A stretch of 64,000 nucleotides of DNA, from contig OZ316898.1 of NCBI GenBank assembly GCA_973895155.1, positions 12,028,001 to 12,092,000 of the forward strand. Reading direction: 5' to 3'. This stretch comes from Marsupella aquatica. Lineage: Eukaryota > Marchantiophyta. The translations under genes were made by a program, and so were the position numbers. Shown piece after piece: positions 22,479 to 36,209 of this stretch. The number at the start of each line of letters is the position of its first letter. The first letter of the stretch is position 1. The notes under the pieces are model-generated. The model searched no databases. It saw nothing but the letters and a program-made list of their open reading frames with translations, and was not told where the DNA came from.

Positions 22479-25400
22479 CAGTTTTTTCCATGATGTAGTA
22501 CAAGTTTCATTTTTCAGAACAATGTGGTGTATCATGCAAAAACAAATGACAAGTCCCAATAAAGATACCCATTGTCGGAAACATATTTATCTATATTAAT
22601 AACTATCTACTTTTTAACACATTTTTATTTGTATCAATAACTATCCACTTTTCAATCTCAATCGAATAAAAACAGGTGGGGGTCCACGAACTAATTTTGG
22701 AGACCTATCACCCATGGACTTGAACCAGACCGGCTTGGGTGGGATTGGCTTAGGTATATTATGTTGTGACCCCCAACCTAGAGATCAAGATCCAATTGAC
22801 CTACACTCACAGGTGTGAGAATGCTGATTGCAATGTGGTCTCTGAACTGAATTAGGGCCAATGTCAGATGTTTGGGCAGCTCTAAACCCTTACAGTTAAA
22901 AAGAAATCATGCCAAAGGGGGGGGGGGGGGTGTCACTGTGTAATTCAATAATAAGAAGTTGTTATTGGTTGAACTTAGTTCAGCTTGTGATGGGGGCCCT
23001 AAAATGCCTCCAATTTTTTTGTCTGCGCATACAATTTCTATGCATAAAATTTTGCGCATACGATTCTGAAACATACAGTGTATAATACTAGAGAGAGTAC
23101 ATTTGTAACGGTTAAGCTTTCGTGACCAAACCTTCGTTGGTGTAAGATAACTTTGGTAGTCCAAAAATATAATGGCCATTTTGCCTAAGCTTCTGGGATT
23201 TGCACAACTCTAGTAGGTGACCTGTATTTTGTGCTAGCTCTTGGAGTCTTGCGTCCTTGTGATCCTGGCGAATGAACAATCAGCTTCTTGTGGCTAGCAT
23301 TTCTCATCACAGAATGCATTACAGCAATGATATGTACTGTCAAAGTTGGTGGAGCGTCTATGTAGAACCTAAGAGTGCCGTTCGGATCTGCTGTGACGTC
23401 GATCAGTAAGTTGCCCGCCGCATTCAATCAATCGCGCATCATCATACATTCATTCAAGACAGTGAATGTCCTGAAGATCCAATTCGGCAATTCCCCTATC
23501 ATAAGTCTGTTGGGATTGTGATGGCGATGGTCACGTACACTGCCACCAAGCTACCTGGCAGCTGCTGCTCAGCTGCTCCACTACAGATGTAGATGCAACA
23601 CAGACAATTCAGAATTGAATAGCCATGAGCGGGTACGTAATGTACTTGCTCACACCTCATTTAACGATCACCCCTGCTCCAGGTGTGGCCGACTTGCCGG
23701 CCACCAAGAGATAGAAAAGTCATCATCGATGTACTGAATCGAAGTATCTCTGGTCCAAGCTGGTGATTGGTTTACAGCTTCAGGTACGGCAGAAATGCAG
23801 TAGTGCTGAAGCTCATGTGCATGCTCTTCTCCAGCAAGCAGCCAGCGCCTGCGCGTAAAACAGTACGCACTTTGATCGAGGCTGTCTGTCCTGAATTGGT
23901 TTCATCGATGAAGCACGGATTCCTTTTCAGCGATATTACGACTCCCCGTGCCCGTGCATCTCAGCAGGAATGCATGGTATGCCCGCAATCACACATATAC
24001 GGTACAATCGTCTTCGATCAAACAGACCTGGAGGTCAAGGGTTGGAAGTAGCCCTCTTCCGTTGTGCCACAAGACCACACACAATTGAAGTCGGGGTGAG
24101 CTAGAATCAACCGGAGTCTTCCACTTGGGATCGTTAAATTTGGCGATAAACAGCTCGGTCATGGTCGAAACAGTGTTCGCTAAATCTGCTGTGTGTTTGA
24201 AGATACATGGCATTACGATTATGTTGTTGTCTGCAGTACCTGCTCTCAAACCCAAGACGATCGTCTAAAGCAAGTCGTTGCGCCTGGACGCATGATGGGA
24301 TCTCAAATCTTCGGCCGTGAAGTCGGTTTTCATAGAAACTGAACGGTTTTCTTCTCCTCTTCTGGAATCACTGATCATGCAACAACGTGAAATTACCTAA
24401 TTCGTCTGATCTGATCGACAAGTCGATCAGAGGATTTTACCTTCTCAGGCGTACAGCATAAGAAAGGGGAGTTTACTACTGTCCATCATAAATCGACTCC
24501 GAAAAAACGGTGAATTTACTGGCGAATCATCAGGTCCGGTAGGGAATTGTGCACTACTAGTATTGGAGACACTGCCAAGCTCAATTTGCGAGCTACAGGA
24601 CTCTTGAAAACTGGACCTTCCTCTTTTTTCGCTGATTGACGGATGGGTTGAGCCTGGAAACTTATAACTTGTAAATACTCGCCGATATTCAGAACGGGAA
24701 TCGATCGAGCATGAGGGTGAGGAAGGATGAATTCGCCAAATTGTCAGGTCCGGCGCTACTCTGCAGTGCACTGCGAAGCTTTTACTTTACAAGCAACTGT
24801 AGCTACAGAAATCTTGAAAACTGGACCTCCTTTCCTTCCGTCGGCAGACAGATCGATTTTGCCTGGGAAATTGAAAACTTGCCAGCCAAGCAGATGGTCT
24901 GTCCATTTGTAACGGACGCTCATTGGTGTTACGTTTCCAAAATAGTATGCTTATTTTTGACCCGCCATCTCTGGCTAGCTCACTCAACCCAGATCAGCCT
25001 GCCAGTGTGTGATACGTTACGTTCGCCGTGCATGCTTTAGCGACGTAAGTCAACGGTGATCAGAAGAATGTGGGACGTTAGGTTTCTCCACTCTCTGGCC
25101 AATACTGTACCTTGAAGGAAGTCCTCGCCAATAGGCTACTGTAGTGCCGTCATGAGCAAATAGAATACAGTAGAGAGGCAAGTACACGAAAACCAATATA
25201 ATAATGCTCGAAAAACTCCAAAGGCAGATTCCTAAATGATAGCAATGCGACTCGACTCAATGTAGACCAAAACGCCCACCTCCTCACCGAAACGTTCGCT
25301 TTGAAGAGAAACAATGGCTTAAGAGAGTGGAATCCATATGAAGGAGCTTGAAGGATATGGCAATTATAGAACATTTCCCAACAATTGAAATATTGAGAGT

Positions 25401-26159
25401 AAGATTTCTGTAGCTTTACTTCAGTCGGTCTGTTGCCCAACTTGGTCTCAAGTCTGTCATGGACCACTATCTCGGAAAACTGTGCCTGATTCGAATAACA
25501 CTGAGTGACTGCATTGGCTGTCGAAAGATTAATGTTACTTTCGCAAAGCTATTTTTTCTTCCTGTTTTCCGGCACCAATTCTTTTTCAATCGAGACCCGT
25601 GGTCAATTCTGGAATGTCCACATGAGTGAATACCAAAAATGCATTCATTTGAGGCAAGCCTCAGCTATATTATATGAAGTTGCCCACCAAAGTACAAACA
25701 CTCATTGAAACCAAAGGAAAAGCCCTTAAAAACCGCCACAGTGACTGTACCGTGGCATGGATAAGATATGAATATATGATCCCCGCAACAGGGTCGTGCA
25801 TGCATGCAGGTGAAGGAATTCGGCGGGCTGCACACTTCCTCGACATGAACGAATATCAGGTGACCAGAAATCAGCAAGATCTTCATAATGACTTATGACG
25901 CAACTCATACAGCAAGTTTAACAAGGTTTTGGGGCCGGGGCGGAGGCAATGGGAAATTAATGCGACAAGTTATCGATCGACCTTCTTGCTTCGCGGAATT
26001 CTAGCTTTGGCCCAGTGAGGATTCTAGAGAGACAGAATTATAGTGTTTTCTGTATATGTATGTATACTAGGGAGAAACAAAGGCTGATAAGGGAGATGAC
26101 CAGGTGAAATAAAATGTCCCCTTCAATAACTAAGGTGATATGGGAAATGGTCAGGCCAA
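22479..26159. other. Intergenic, diverged repeats, no gene recognised
   Basis: A poly-G run of 14 lies at 22,917-22,930. The minus frame at 23,185-23,427 and plus frame at 23,767-24,051 have no motif I can name. Two diverged copies of a roughly 165-bp segment lie at about 24,513-24,890. The 25,500-25,900 stretch is mixed-composition with only short frames. Confidence 0.5.
24513..24890 (+). repeat. Diverged direct duplication, roughly 210-bp period
   Basis: Both copies (about 24,513-24,680 and 24,724-24,890) contain a CAGGTCCGG segment, then ACTCTTGAAAACTGGACCT or AATCTTGAAAACTGGACCT, then a GCCTGG.AA block. Similarity is patchy, so the duplication is old. Confidence 0.6.
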
Positions 26160-26396
26160 TACTCCCTGAAAATGACATATCTAGTGGGATGAATCATATG
26201 GTTGTCTTACTTTATTTAATGAAAGATTTTTAAAAAAATAGAGAAGAATATTAGGGTCCTTTAGATCCAGTCTTGAAGAGTATAAGAAGATATAAGGTTT
26301 TGGAATTGAGAGAATATTCTTTTGTTTAAGTTTAAGGGTGTTCATGACTACGAAGCATTGCAGGTGATGGGGGTCCTAATAGAGTGAGACCCCCGG
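26160..26396 (-). mobile_element. hAT-like MITE copy, inverted and decayed
   Basis: Read on the minus strand, the right edge gives GGGGGTCTCACT followed by the CCCCCATCACCTGCAATGC segment shared with the other copies. The other end keeps GATATGTCATTTT but then diverges, so that inverted repeat is lost. Internal similarity is lower than between the other copies. Confidence 0.65.
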
Positions 26397-27924
26397 TGAG
26401 ACCCTTGAGGGCCCATCAAAGTGCCCAGATGAAAAGGATATACATTTTGGATCATAATATAACAATAGATGCATGAGGGTCCATTTTTTGGCCCGGGCGT
26501 CCATAGAAAGATAACTAAATATAAATATAATTAAAGACAGAATACAGTAAAGGGAGAAAATATTCAGCTCTATTGATTTATGCACTAATTTTGCAATGCA
26601 GGTTGACACCAGGTCGCCCTGCCATTGATTTGGCAAGAGTGCACCCTGAGTGGAATCACAACCATTGGAGACCAAGTGTGGTCGACCATGCTATAACTCG
26701 CAATCTTTGCACTTCCACAAGTTTATTCTTCTAGTGAATTCAATTCTGTTGAAGAATCACACAACAACCATACCAACATGGGACTCGACAGCAAGTCCTT
26801 CTAATATTGTTACGACGTAGCATGTGAGTTAATGTAGAATCCAACTAAGTTGGTATAGCCAAAATCATTAGACAAATTCTTTACAAAAGGTCGAGTGTAC
26901 CCGCTCAAGTTTCGTACAAGACACACAACGAAAAAGATTTAAAAGGTCAGCATATCCTTTGAAAATTTTACCAAAAATTCTTCATTAGTTTATTTTTTGT
27001 TTTTGTTTTGCACATGTTGCAGATATACGTTGTATGTTCCAAGACGCATGTTCCATTTGGTTGTCGTTGTTGCAGTCTTAGACTCTTTGTTATTGGTGTT
27101 CAATCTTTAGGAATTTTGGTAAATGTTTAATCGTAAATAATCTGAAGTCAGCAATCCTTTGGCTTTATGGCAGTTTGATACATACTCATATGCTCATGCT
27201 CTCTTTGTACATTGTCACATGATTTGGAATCACGCTATTGACTCAAGACACAAAGGTCTTGCATTAATATTCAAATGCTGTCCAAAGCATCATTCATCTT
27301 GGAGACGCCAATACAAAAGTAAGTTAAAAACAGAAAATACATTTCAGATAAATACATTTACAATTCCTACAAATAATCATATGAGAGAGGGCTTTTATTG
27401 CAGTTGCAACATTAAGATTGAGGGCTTCAATCATTACAGAGTTACAGACCCTCTCTACAATAAGGACCCCAGGCTCAAGATTAACAATCTGGTATGGATT
27501 TGTACCTAATACACAGGAACGCTTCTCGGTGAAGGCATAGTTAAATTTGCTTGAACGTCACAACAAGCCATCCTAAGTACGAAAAGAGCGAAAGTCAGTG
27601 GGATGGGGTGACTTGACTGGACTGAGAAAAGACTTGATTAATTAATGGGGGACTTTTAAAGGACTGGGAGGCAGGTCTTCTCTATGTCTGAGCTGCAATG
27701 GGCGGTGGTAGCCATTCAAACGTGGGAACAGACAAGAGTTTACTTTACGTAAACTTAGGGGCAGAATCTAGCAAAACAACTACCTATCCTAAAATCACCT
27801 GCTAGTGGGGCTGGTCTAAAGAACGAACCAAGTGGTCCATCCTCTAACTAGATCTTGCATTTGTTTCCTGACACATTTTTCTAGGCATTCTTAATTAGTA
27901 TATATATATATAATGGACCTCAAC

Positions 27925-28115
27925 GTGTGAAGCGTCTATTTGTGCCCCAAAGCTATTGTAAAGCCCCCAGGAAACTCAGAACTTACACAATGCAGTACGC
28001 CACGACAGCACGTTTTGCAATGTGTGAAGCGACTATTTGTGCCCCCCAAGTTATAGTAGAGCCCCCTAGAAAACCCAGGACCGTTGCACAATACAGTAGG
28101 CCAGGATAGCAAGTA
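27925..28115 (+). repeat. Tandem duplication, roughly 97-bp period
   Basis: Two units begin GTGTGAAGCG and run through TATTTGTGCCCC, an AAGCCCCC or GAGCCCCC block and an ACAATGCAGTACGCCA or ACAATACAGTAGGCCA block. Partial copies recur near 28,658-28,700, 29,090-29,145 and 29,500-29,580, so the family is dispersed locally. Confidence 0.75.
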
Positions 28116-28239
28116 ATTCTTGTCAGGAGAAGGTTGTGTAACTTTTTTTACTAGGTGCTACTATTCACAAGCATGTGCCCAAAAACTCTCATAGGGTAAT
28201 CTTTGTTCCCGGCAGGTATTATGTATGAGGATCCCTATA

Positions 28240-28322
28240 CGAGTGAGTTGCACTGTGCAAGGAGAGTAAGCCCATAGGGTGTGTTGCACTGTGTGCAAGG
28301 AAAGTAAGCCCATAGGGAGTAG
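28240..28322 (+). repeat. Short tandem duplication, roughly 41-bp period
   Basis: TTGCACTGTGCAAGGAGAGT and a following AAGCCCATAGGG are repeated once with small changes. Confidence 0.8.
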
Positions 28323-29342
28323 GGCCGGGCATTTATGGGGAAACAGGAAGCATATATGTGTTAGGGGTACACATTTTTTTTTATCAATGATCAGAGAAAA
28401 TAACTAATCGAATCCAACAATTGTGTATCTTTCCCACCCAAGAGCTTTTTTCGTATTGGGAACAAAGACTAAAAAAAGTGTGATCCTTTATTATAGTTGT
28501 AGATAATGACTGTTTGGGTTGGGTTCTAGTTTGAAACTTGTTCTCACAAAGCTAAAAAAAAATTCTTGTGCTCTTGTTGGTCAGCATTTCCTCACTTTCT
28601 GGTCACAGAGTTACACATTAATAACCCCAGACAAACAGTCATTACACTAGAAGTTTTGCAATGTGTGAAGCAACTATTTGTGCCTCAAAGTTTTGTAAGG
28701 AGGCTTTACAAGATGGTGGGGGCTTTCCAATGTATTTTCATCTAAAACAAAGCAGAGGGTCAATTGCACACACTGAAGTTAAATTACCTAAGCTAAATGT
28801 GTCAGGTAGGATCAGGGTCAGGATATAAATGCAAAGACCCTGAATAGAAGTGGCCCCTTGGTCCAATCTTTCAGAACACCTGAAGAGTCAACTGTCTAAG
28901 TTTTTGTCTAAGTTTTTGGAAAAAAAACATACACACAGCAGCACAAAAGGGGGCCCACTTGCAGGATCAGTAAAGGTTGTGCATGATTGTGTCTCCCACT
29001 TCATGTAAAGTGAAGTGTGACCAGTTCTCACATTTCAATGACCAGGATTACATCTCACACATAGAGAAAATCAACAAACCATGCCCCCTGAGTTCTTGTC
29101 AAGCCCTCTAAAGCCCCCTAGAAACCCCAAAATTGTAGTACACTGGTTACTCGAGTTGAATGACTAGGATTACATGTCACACATAGAAAATTAAGAAAAG
29201 AAAAAAATGCCTCAAGTTCCTGTAAAAGTAGAATTCAAAGTGCCAAAAAACAAAACTAAGGCTCCCAAATGGGAGACATGAGACCTCAAAAAACCCAATT
29301 CAGGGAGAAATAGAGAAAGGCCAGAGAGCCAGAAAGACCAGC

Positions 29343-29465
29343 GCAACAAAAAGAAAAACCAAAGACAAAACTTAAACCCCTATCTATAGGCAAACTGAAG
29401 AGCTGCAACAAAAAGAAAAACCAAAGACAAAACTTAAACCCTATCTATAGGCAAACTGAAGAGCT
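29343..29465 (+). repeat. Tandem duplication, 61-bp period
   Basis: A unit starting GCAACAAAAAGAAAAACC and ending GGCAAACTGAAGAGCT occurs twice, almost identical except for one missing C in the second copy, so it is recent. Confidence 0.9.
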
Positions 29466-30801
29466 GGCTCAAGCCTAAACTTAATAGGAGGGTCAAAGCC
29501 CCCCTATAAGCCCACTAAAGCCCCCTAGAAGACCCAGGACCGCAGTACACAATACAGTACGCCAGGAGAGCAGTACTGTAGCTTACTGGTCATGGCGCAG
29601 AGCTGAGGAAGTACTACAGTACTAGTACTGTTGTAATTTGCGCGGTCTTTTCTGTCACGGGGGCGCGAGTGCAGTTGGCGGAAGATGGTGGCCAGGCACT
29701 CATCAAGCGCAGCGCAGCACCACTTTTGCTTTGCTTTTCTACTCGAGTGGCCGGTGCAGGACTGGGGAGGATTCCAAGTATTGCACGATGCAAGCAACAT
29801 CAGTCTCGTCGGCGTCGGCATTCATGCAGATTGTACATCATCAGTAGGTTGACTAATTGGTGTTGATTTCGTCCTGCATGCCGGCAACCTGGCGCTGAAT
29901 CCAATTCATGCCATGGCAACAGCCTTATTTAATAATCCGTTTCTACTAATGTTGCTCATACTTTGCCGGATGAGCAGCGAGCAGCCGCAGCCCTAGATCT
30001 AGCGAGCAGCTGCTGCATGCTCAAGTAATTCAATCCGGTTTGCTCTCTGTTTTCCATGAAGATCCTCGTTGAATTCCTTCTGCTGATGGACTGATTGCTC
30101 ATGAATCTCGTGGATAGTTTCTCTCGTTTTGCCGCATCCCGTTTGTTTCTCCCGGATTTAGGTTGATTTTGAGCTGCGCTGTGTGCTGATTGAATCGCAG
30201 GCTGCCCGTCCAAGAGATAGATGTACTGAAGAATTACCATCGACCTACTGAATGGATGGCTTTGCAGGTCATTCATCTTACCATGACTTCTTATGTTGCG
30301 CGTTACTGATGCTGCACTTGGACGTACAGTAGAAAGATGTGTCTGAGGAGAGCGATTGTTAGTGGTGTTCCGAGTTTGCTAGCTTTTGCCTCGCGGCGGG
30401 AGTTTCGACTGGATCTTCTTCTCCGAGCATAGTCGAGAGGCATGTTAATTCGCGACTAGTCTGGTACTAACTCTACTCATCAAATGAATCGATCTTCTGG
30501 ATGTGTTTCTGCTTGTGCCTTGCCGGTCAGAACCAATGCCGCCTTCCCTTGTTGCATCTACCCTGCCGCCGGTGGTGGACTGCATGGGCAGGCAGTTATT
30601 GAAGATCCACACAGGACCTGAGTAATTGACCTGTTCTTCGATAGAGATTTCCGTCGACTTCCCGCACTCAGTCTTCTCAGTATCGTCCAGGAGAGCACAG
30701 GGGACTAACTGACTCTGAGGTCCTACCATGTGGAAGAACATTCAGTTGTTGTGTTGACTACATGCTTTCCCTTTTGCAGGTCGGATTTGGAAGAGTTCAC
30801 C

Positions 30802-33800
30802 ATGGATTCAGCAGAGATGATCTCTTCTCTTCCCGACGTCATTAGCGATGGTCCAAACACTGGAGAGGGGCTTCTTGCCGCTGCGGTGGAGGCACCCGAG
30901 TCATTGTACCCTGCTGAGCATGTTGCTTTTCGTAGCGAGCCAAAAGCTGCGGCTTTTCTCGCTGAGCAGGAATTATCTGGGAGAGAATCCCCAACTACTG
31001 CTCAATTCCAAGAAGATACGAATAAACCAGACGAGAATGGGAATGCTAAGAAAGTCGCGGATTGCAGCATTTCAGCTGGAAGATCATCCGCTGATGCGGT
31101 AGTTGTGCAGCAGATTATGGAGACTGTAGAGATTGAAGTAGACTTGATAACGCCAGCGACGAATGCGGAGGGAAGACCAGATGACGAAACAGTTGTTGTG
31201 GCTTTCAACACGCAGCAAGAGGCAGGCCACGTAGGACTTCTGACTGACGAAGCGGATGGGAAATCCGATGCAGAAGAAATCGTTGTTGAGGTTATAATGG
31301 ATAATGATGTGAGGCCTCCTATTAGTGAAGCCCAAGTTTCATCGTTGGGTGAAAGCGGCAGCAATGATCTGGGAGAAGTCCCAGCGATTATAGAGATAGT
31401 TGGAGAGACTGCAGAAGTGACCGTGGAAGGGTCGGCCAACGCAGCCAAAAATGGGGGTATGGAGCACTCTAGCCAGGTAGGCAATCCAGGCTACAGCTTA
31501 CAAATTGAGGCTGTAGTAGTTCCCGATGGAAAGATCAGTGTCAATTCTGCAGAAATTCCCCTTGTTGATGAACAGGGAGCAGCTGGAGCTGGAGCTGAAG
31601 AGGTGGGGAGGATGGAGCTCGATATTAGCTCAATTGTAGGACTTGAGCAGGCAGATGTGGAAGTTATCATATCTGATCCTGCTACTAGAGGAAATGTATC
31701 AAGCGTGGGGAAGGATTCCGCTGCTGATTTGCGTTTCGAAGAGGGAACCTCAATTGACGAGTCTCAATTGATGAACAACTCAGAAGGAGAAACAGCAAAT
31801 ACATTGGCGGACAGTGTCATGCAATTGGGTACCGGAGATATTTCCGCTGCAGCCGTGCGAACAACAATAGAAGAGGTGCCACCGATGGAAGTTTCTGAGA
31901 AAGCATTGAATGCTACTGATCTTGCCACCGTCGATCTCAACAACTTCAATGCACCACAGCTGGAAAGCTCAGAAGCCCTGACGACACTTGATCAACGTGT
32001 TGACAATCCTGCTAGAGCCGATGCACTGAATGGTAGTAATTCTTCAGTGAGGGTGGGGGGAGGATCAGCAGGCGAGAGGACTACAGCAGCTGAATTGGAT
32101 TCCAATTTTCTTGCCATGCCAGACAGTCGAGTCACTAGTATGGGACAACCGGGTGGAATTGCTGAAATTACTACAACTACCACGACAGACGAGCGAATGG
32201 AGGAGAATTTTGGCATTGGAGTGGTGGCTGACACGGGAGCAGAGCTCCCGCTCACTGGGGAAAATGCAGGTCCAACTGATATTGGTGAGATAGGCCAGGA
32301 TATTCATATGGCAACTAATGCCGTAGAAAGGGAGGAGCTCTCTAATGCAGAGCAAATCAAGATAAACGAGACATCCTGTGTTCAATTGGTTGAGAGGACT
32401 GAGATTTTGGGTCCCACACTGGAGACTAATGTGGAGGTTCGCTCTTCCCCTGATGAGGTCGAAACATCATTGGAGACGATCATGGAGGTTTCGATTGAAA
32501 GTCCAGAGGACAGAATTGAGGATCCACATGGTAGTAATTCGAAGGCTGGAACAGCCCTAGGAGAGACCTTGGTCGAGTTTGCGGTGGAGAAACTGGAAGA
32601 GGGCACTGGACTGACGAGCTCAAAGGACAGGACGGAGGAGGAGCAGCCGGCTGACATTCTTCAAGAGATGATCCCCAACGTCACAACGGAAGCAGGAGTT
32701 CCCTTCGGCGAAACAATGACCAATGTCATTAATCCGAATGACACCACGGTAGTCGAGAGAGGAGAAGACACCGAGATGGTGAATCCACCTGCAGCCAAAC
32801 AGGAGGGAGAAGAGGCTGTTGCAATCATCGAATCTATGGTGCCCGAGAACGAGAGTGGCGAGACGACGGACGATAACCGCATCGATCCGGAGGACTGCCT
32901 TATTGCCCTTCAGGAGTCGATTGACACAACCATTTCCATTACCACAATTCAGCAAGAATTTGGTCAAGCAGTAACTGAAGATCTTGACAGTCACGGAGTA
33001 CTAATTGGGGTTGGGAGCAGTGTAGAGAGCAGCGGACTTACCATCACGGAGATTGCAGATACCACAGTCACAGTCGAGGTGGAGCAGCAATCAGTATGGG
33101 GTTTGTCTGAACCCCTCATCACCCCACCGGAAGAGGAAATCATTGAAGCAATTGGAGACATATGTCGTGCAGTCGATGACATTGTAGACACGGAGGAACC
33201 TCCCCAAAGCATGGAACGTCTAGTACTCACGGTCACAGGGAACGACGCACAAAATGAATCAAATGACTTGAACTCATTTGATGGGGAAACTCACACCCCC
33301 TCGGAGAGTAATATCGGTACTCAGAACACTGAGCACGCTGCACAAGCAGCAAAGGGTGTCGTCCTTCATGACATGGAACAACAGACCACCGGTGTGACTG
33401 TTGTCGTGGACATCGCTGAGCCGCTGGATCTTCCAGATGAACGTTCTCTGTTACCCACCCCGAGAAAAACGGACATGGGAGCTGCTGAGATTGCTGCGAC
33501 TACTCCGGCTAGTCCTCCGCGAACAATTCCAGAGAACACGCGGCCGACAAATATTGCAGCCGAGGACATCGATCGGCAGGAGGGCTCGCAGCAAGTGCCT
33601 CAAGACGGCAGCCCTGCTATTGCGGAAGCAGTAGATTTACCGAACGAGGACCAACATCTTTGTCTGCCGAGTGAAGTTGTTAGTTCAGAGGCTTACTCTG
33701 TTGACATGGTCGTAGAAGACTGTACGAATTTAAACCCGGTATTTGAGTCGCATTTAGTTTCGAATTCGATGTCTTCTTGCGGTGAGGAAAAGCTGTCTTC

Positions 33801-36209
33801 CAGTCAGAAGTGCGCAACGGCGATTGTTGAGCAAGTGACCGGAGTTGACCAAGATAATACCATCCAACGAGATGCTTCTGACGTTGTGGCACCGATTACC
33901 TATGAATTAGGGTTTGACTCGACGACAGCAGTGGTAGATAATTCGGTGCTTAGTTCTGAGGCGAGGGCCATGGAGTCTATTGAGGCTAGTAGGTTTACTT
34001 CTACACTAGACGAGGACATGGATGGGAGGAGTAATGAGCACACAGAGGAGTGTGCATTGGATGGGTCAGCATACGTTGTAGTGGATGGGTTGGAGATAGT
34101 TGAAGCTCTCGAGAGGAAAGAGAAGAAGCGGGGGAGGGAAGGGGAAAGTGACGCTGTAGCCGAAGACACGGAGAACATTCCAAAAGCTGCCAAAACCTCG
34201 AACGGGGAGATTTCTGTATTAAATGACATTGGAGCCAACGATGTCGAGATCGGGGAGGATGTACAGGTAGATAAGAAGCGATCGAGGGATGAATTGGAAA
34301 CAGTCTCGGCAAACCCTGATGTTTCCATCGGAAACAAGCTTCAAAAGATTGGAGCTGTTGATGATAATGCTGTTTCTCAATGCCGCAAGGGAGACACTGA
34401 GGAGGAGGATGCTAATGAATGCGTGGATATGGAAGACAAGGAGGATTCTCACGAGAAGAGTGTCAGCGGAGCAGGGCAGGATTCTGCAGCTCCACGCTAC
34501 AAGAAAAGGAAGATTGCTGTGTTTCTTGGTTACTCTGGAGCAGGTTACCAGGGAATGCAAAAGAATCCAGGAGCAATCACCATCGAGGGCGAGCTAGAGG
34601 AAGCTCTTTTCAGAGCTGGAGCAATTGCAGAATCGAATTATGGACACCCGCAAAAATTGGATTGGAGAAGAGCCGCTAGGACTGACAAAGGCGTGAGTGC
34701 CGTGGGTCAAGTGGTTTCGGGGACGTTCTTCGTTGACCCTCCAGGGTTTATTGAAAGAGTAAATTCGCACCTTCCGAAGCAGATCCGAGTGTATGGGTAC
34801 AAGAGAGCGACTGCAGGTTTCAACGCCAAAAAACTTTGTGATCGCCGCAAGTACGAATATGTTCTCCCTGTGTATGCATTTGACCCCACTGTACATCTGG
34901 ATAGAGAGACCGCACAGGCTCTAGCCGCTGCCGACAAGGGTAATTCCTTCAATGAGACCGAGATCAAAGCTACCGCAACGGAGGTTTCTGGCGCAGCAGT
35001 TGAAACCGATGCATCTGTGGTGATTGAACTTGAGATTAAAGAAACTATCATGGAGGAAAGCACAGAAACATCAGTTGAACCTGTTGGGGAAACAATTGTC
35101 AGCTTATCAACGGATGCCACCAATAATGTAATCCCCAAAATTGAAGCAAGGGAGGGCAATCAGAGCTCCAGCAATGGAATGGCCGCAGTCACGGAAGAGG
35201 TAACTACGGTGACAGAGGTTGCTCACGAGAACGTAGCAGCAGGGGAAATACTCTTAGAAGCCGGGGTCAATCTTAGTCCTGAGAAAAAGCAGGATATGGA
35301 TGAGAAGGAAAGCATTGCGCTGGTCGAGGTCCTTGTACAGACAAAGGAGGTCTCAAGAGAACGAACAGAGGTGACTGTTCCTGAAACTGTGATAGATCTG
35401 ACCGCTGAGGGAAAAAAGGAAGCTTTGGATGAAAAGGTGAAAAAGAGTACGTATCAGTTTGATGACGCGGAGTTAAATCGCCTGAACAGAATTCTGAGTG
35501 GCTTTGAGGGTCACCACAATTTCCATAACTTCACGGCCCGCACTAAGGCCACTGATCCAAGTGCCAACCGATACATAATCTCGTTTGGAGTCGAAAACAC
35601 ATTCACTATTAATGGAATAGAATTCGTGCGGTGCTCCGTTGTAGGGCAGAGTTTCATGCTACATCAGATTCGGAAGATGATAGGTCTCGCTGTGGCAATA
35701 ATGCGAGGTACTGCTCCAGAGTCCATCCTTGCTACTGCTCTAAGGAGGTAAGAATACTTCCCTACAAGTAGAGACTTGTGTTGCAGTATCTGTTTGTTCC
35801 CCAGCGTTCACACTATTGTCGAATTCTTTGAGATGTTTGACGTCTGTATTTCATAGTCTACGGTGAGTAGACGTTAGTCGACTCACTGGGCAATGTTCTT
35901 AATAGAATTTTGGTGGTGATCAGGGATGCCAAGATTAATGTGCCGATGGCTCCTGAGCTCGGTCTTTTCTTAGAGGAGTGCTACTACTCCGCCTATAACA
36001 GGAGGTTTAAGGCAACACATGAGGAGATGTCTCTCAACTCATTTTCGGCTGAAGTAAACGAGTTCAAGAAAGAGTTCATATATCCACACATCGGATCTAC
36101 AGAGGCGAGGGACTCCACCTTTGCTATGTGGCTTCATTCACTCAACGACCGTCACTATCCAGATTTTGTTGCAGCAAGGGAGGCAGAAAAGCTCATCAAA
36201 TCTCTTTGA
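30802..36209 (+). CDS. PUS1: TruA/PUS1-family tRNA pseudouridine synthase, giant form
   Basis: It converts uridines in tRNA to pseudouridine, probably in the nucleus. Two exons, 30,802-35,747 and 35,924-36,209, join in frame (AG|GTAAGA to GATCAG|G) for about 1,743 residues. The ATG at 30,802 has an ACCATGG context and follows a leader intron acceptor (CTTTTGCAG, ending 30,779). Residues 1-1,233 are acidic, low-complexity and rich in Glu, Val, Thr and Ser, with nuclear-signal-like patches near 1,104 (KEKKRGRE) and 1,158 (KKRSRD). The TruA core starts at about 1,234; the catalytic Asp is about 1,295 in RTDKGVSA. A second acidic insertion (about 1,375-1,550) precedes GHHNFHNFT and FMLHQIRKMIG. 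Eukaryotic PUS1 proteins are usually 400-600 residues. The core has no disabling change. PUS1/2 is favoured over PUS3 by motif. Confidence 0.92.

Larger units (their letters stand above)
26397..30770. other. Intergenic, dispersed short repeats
   Basis: No gene is supported between the decayed MITE and the pseudouridine synthase gene. AT-rich to about 27,900, including a TA run at about 27,898-27,912. From 27,925 to 29,590 several fragments of one repeat family (AAGCCCCCTAGAA-type) recur. 29,600-30,770 is more mixed and probably includes the promoter and leader of the next gene. Confidence 0.5.
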
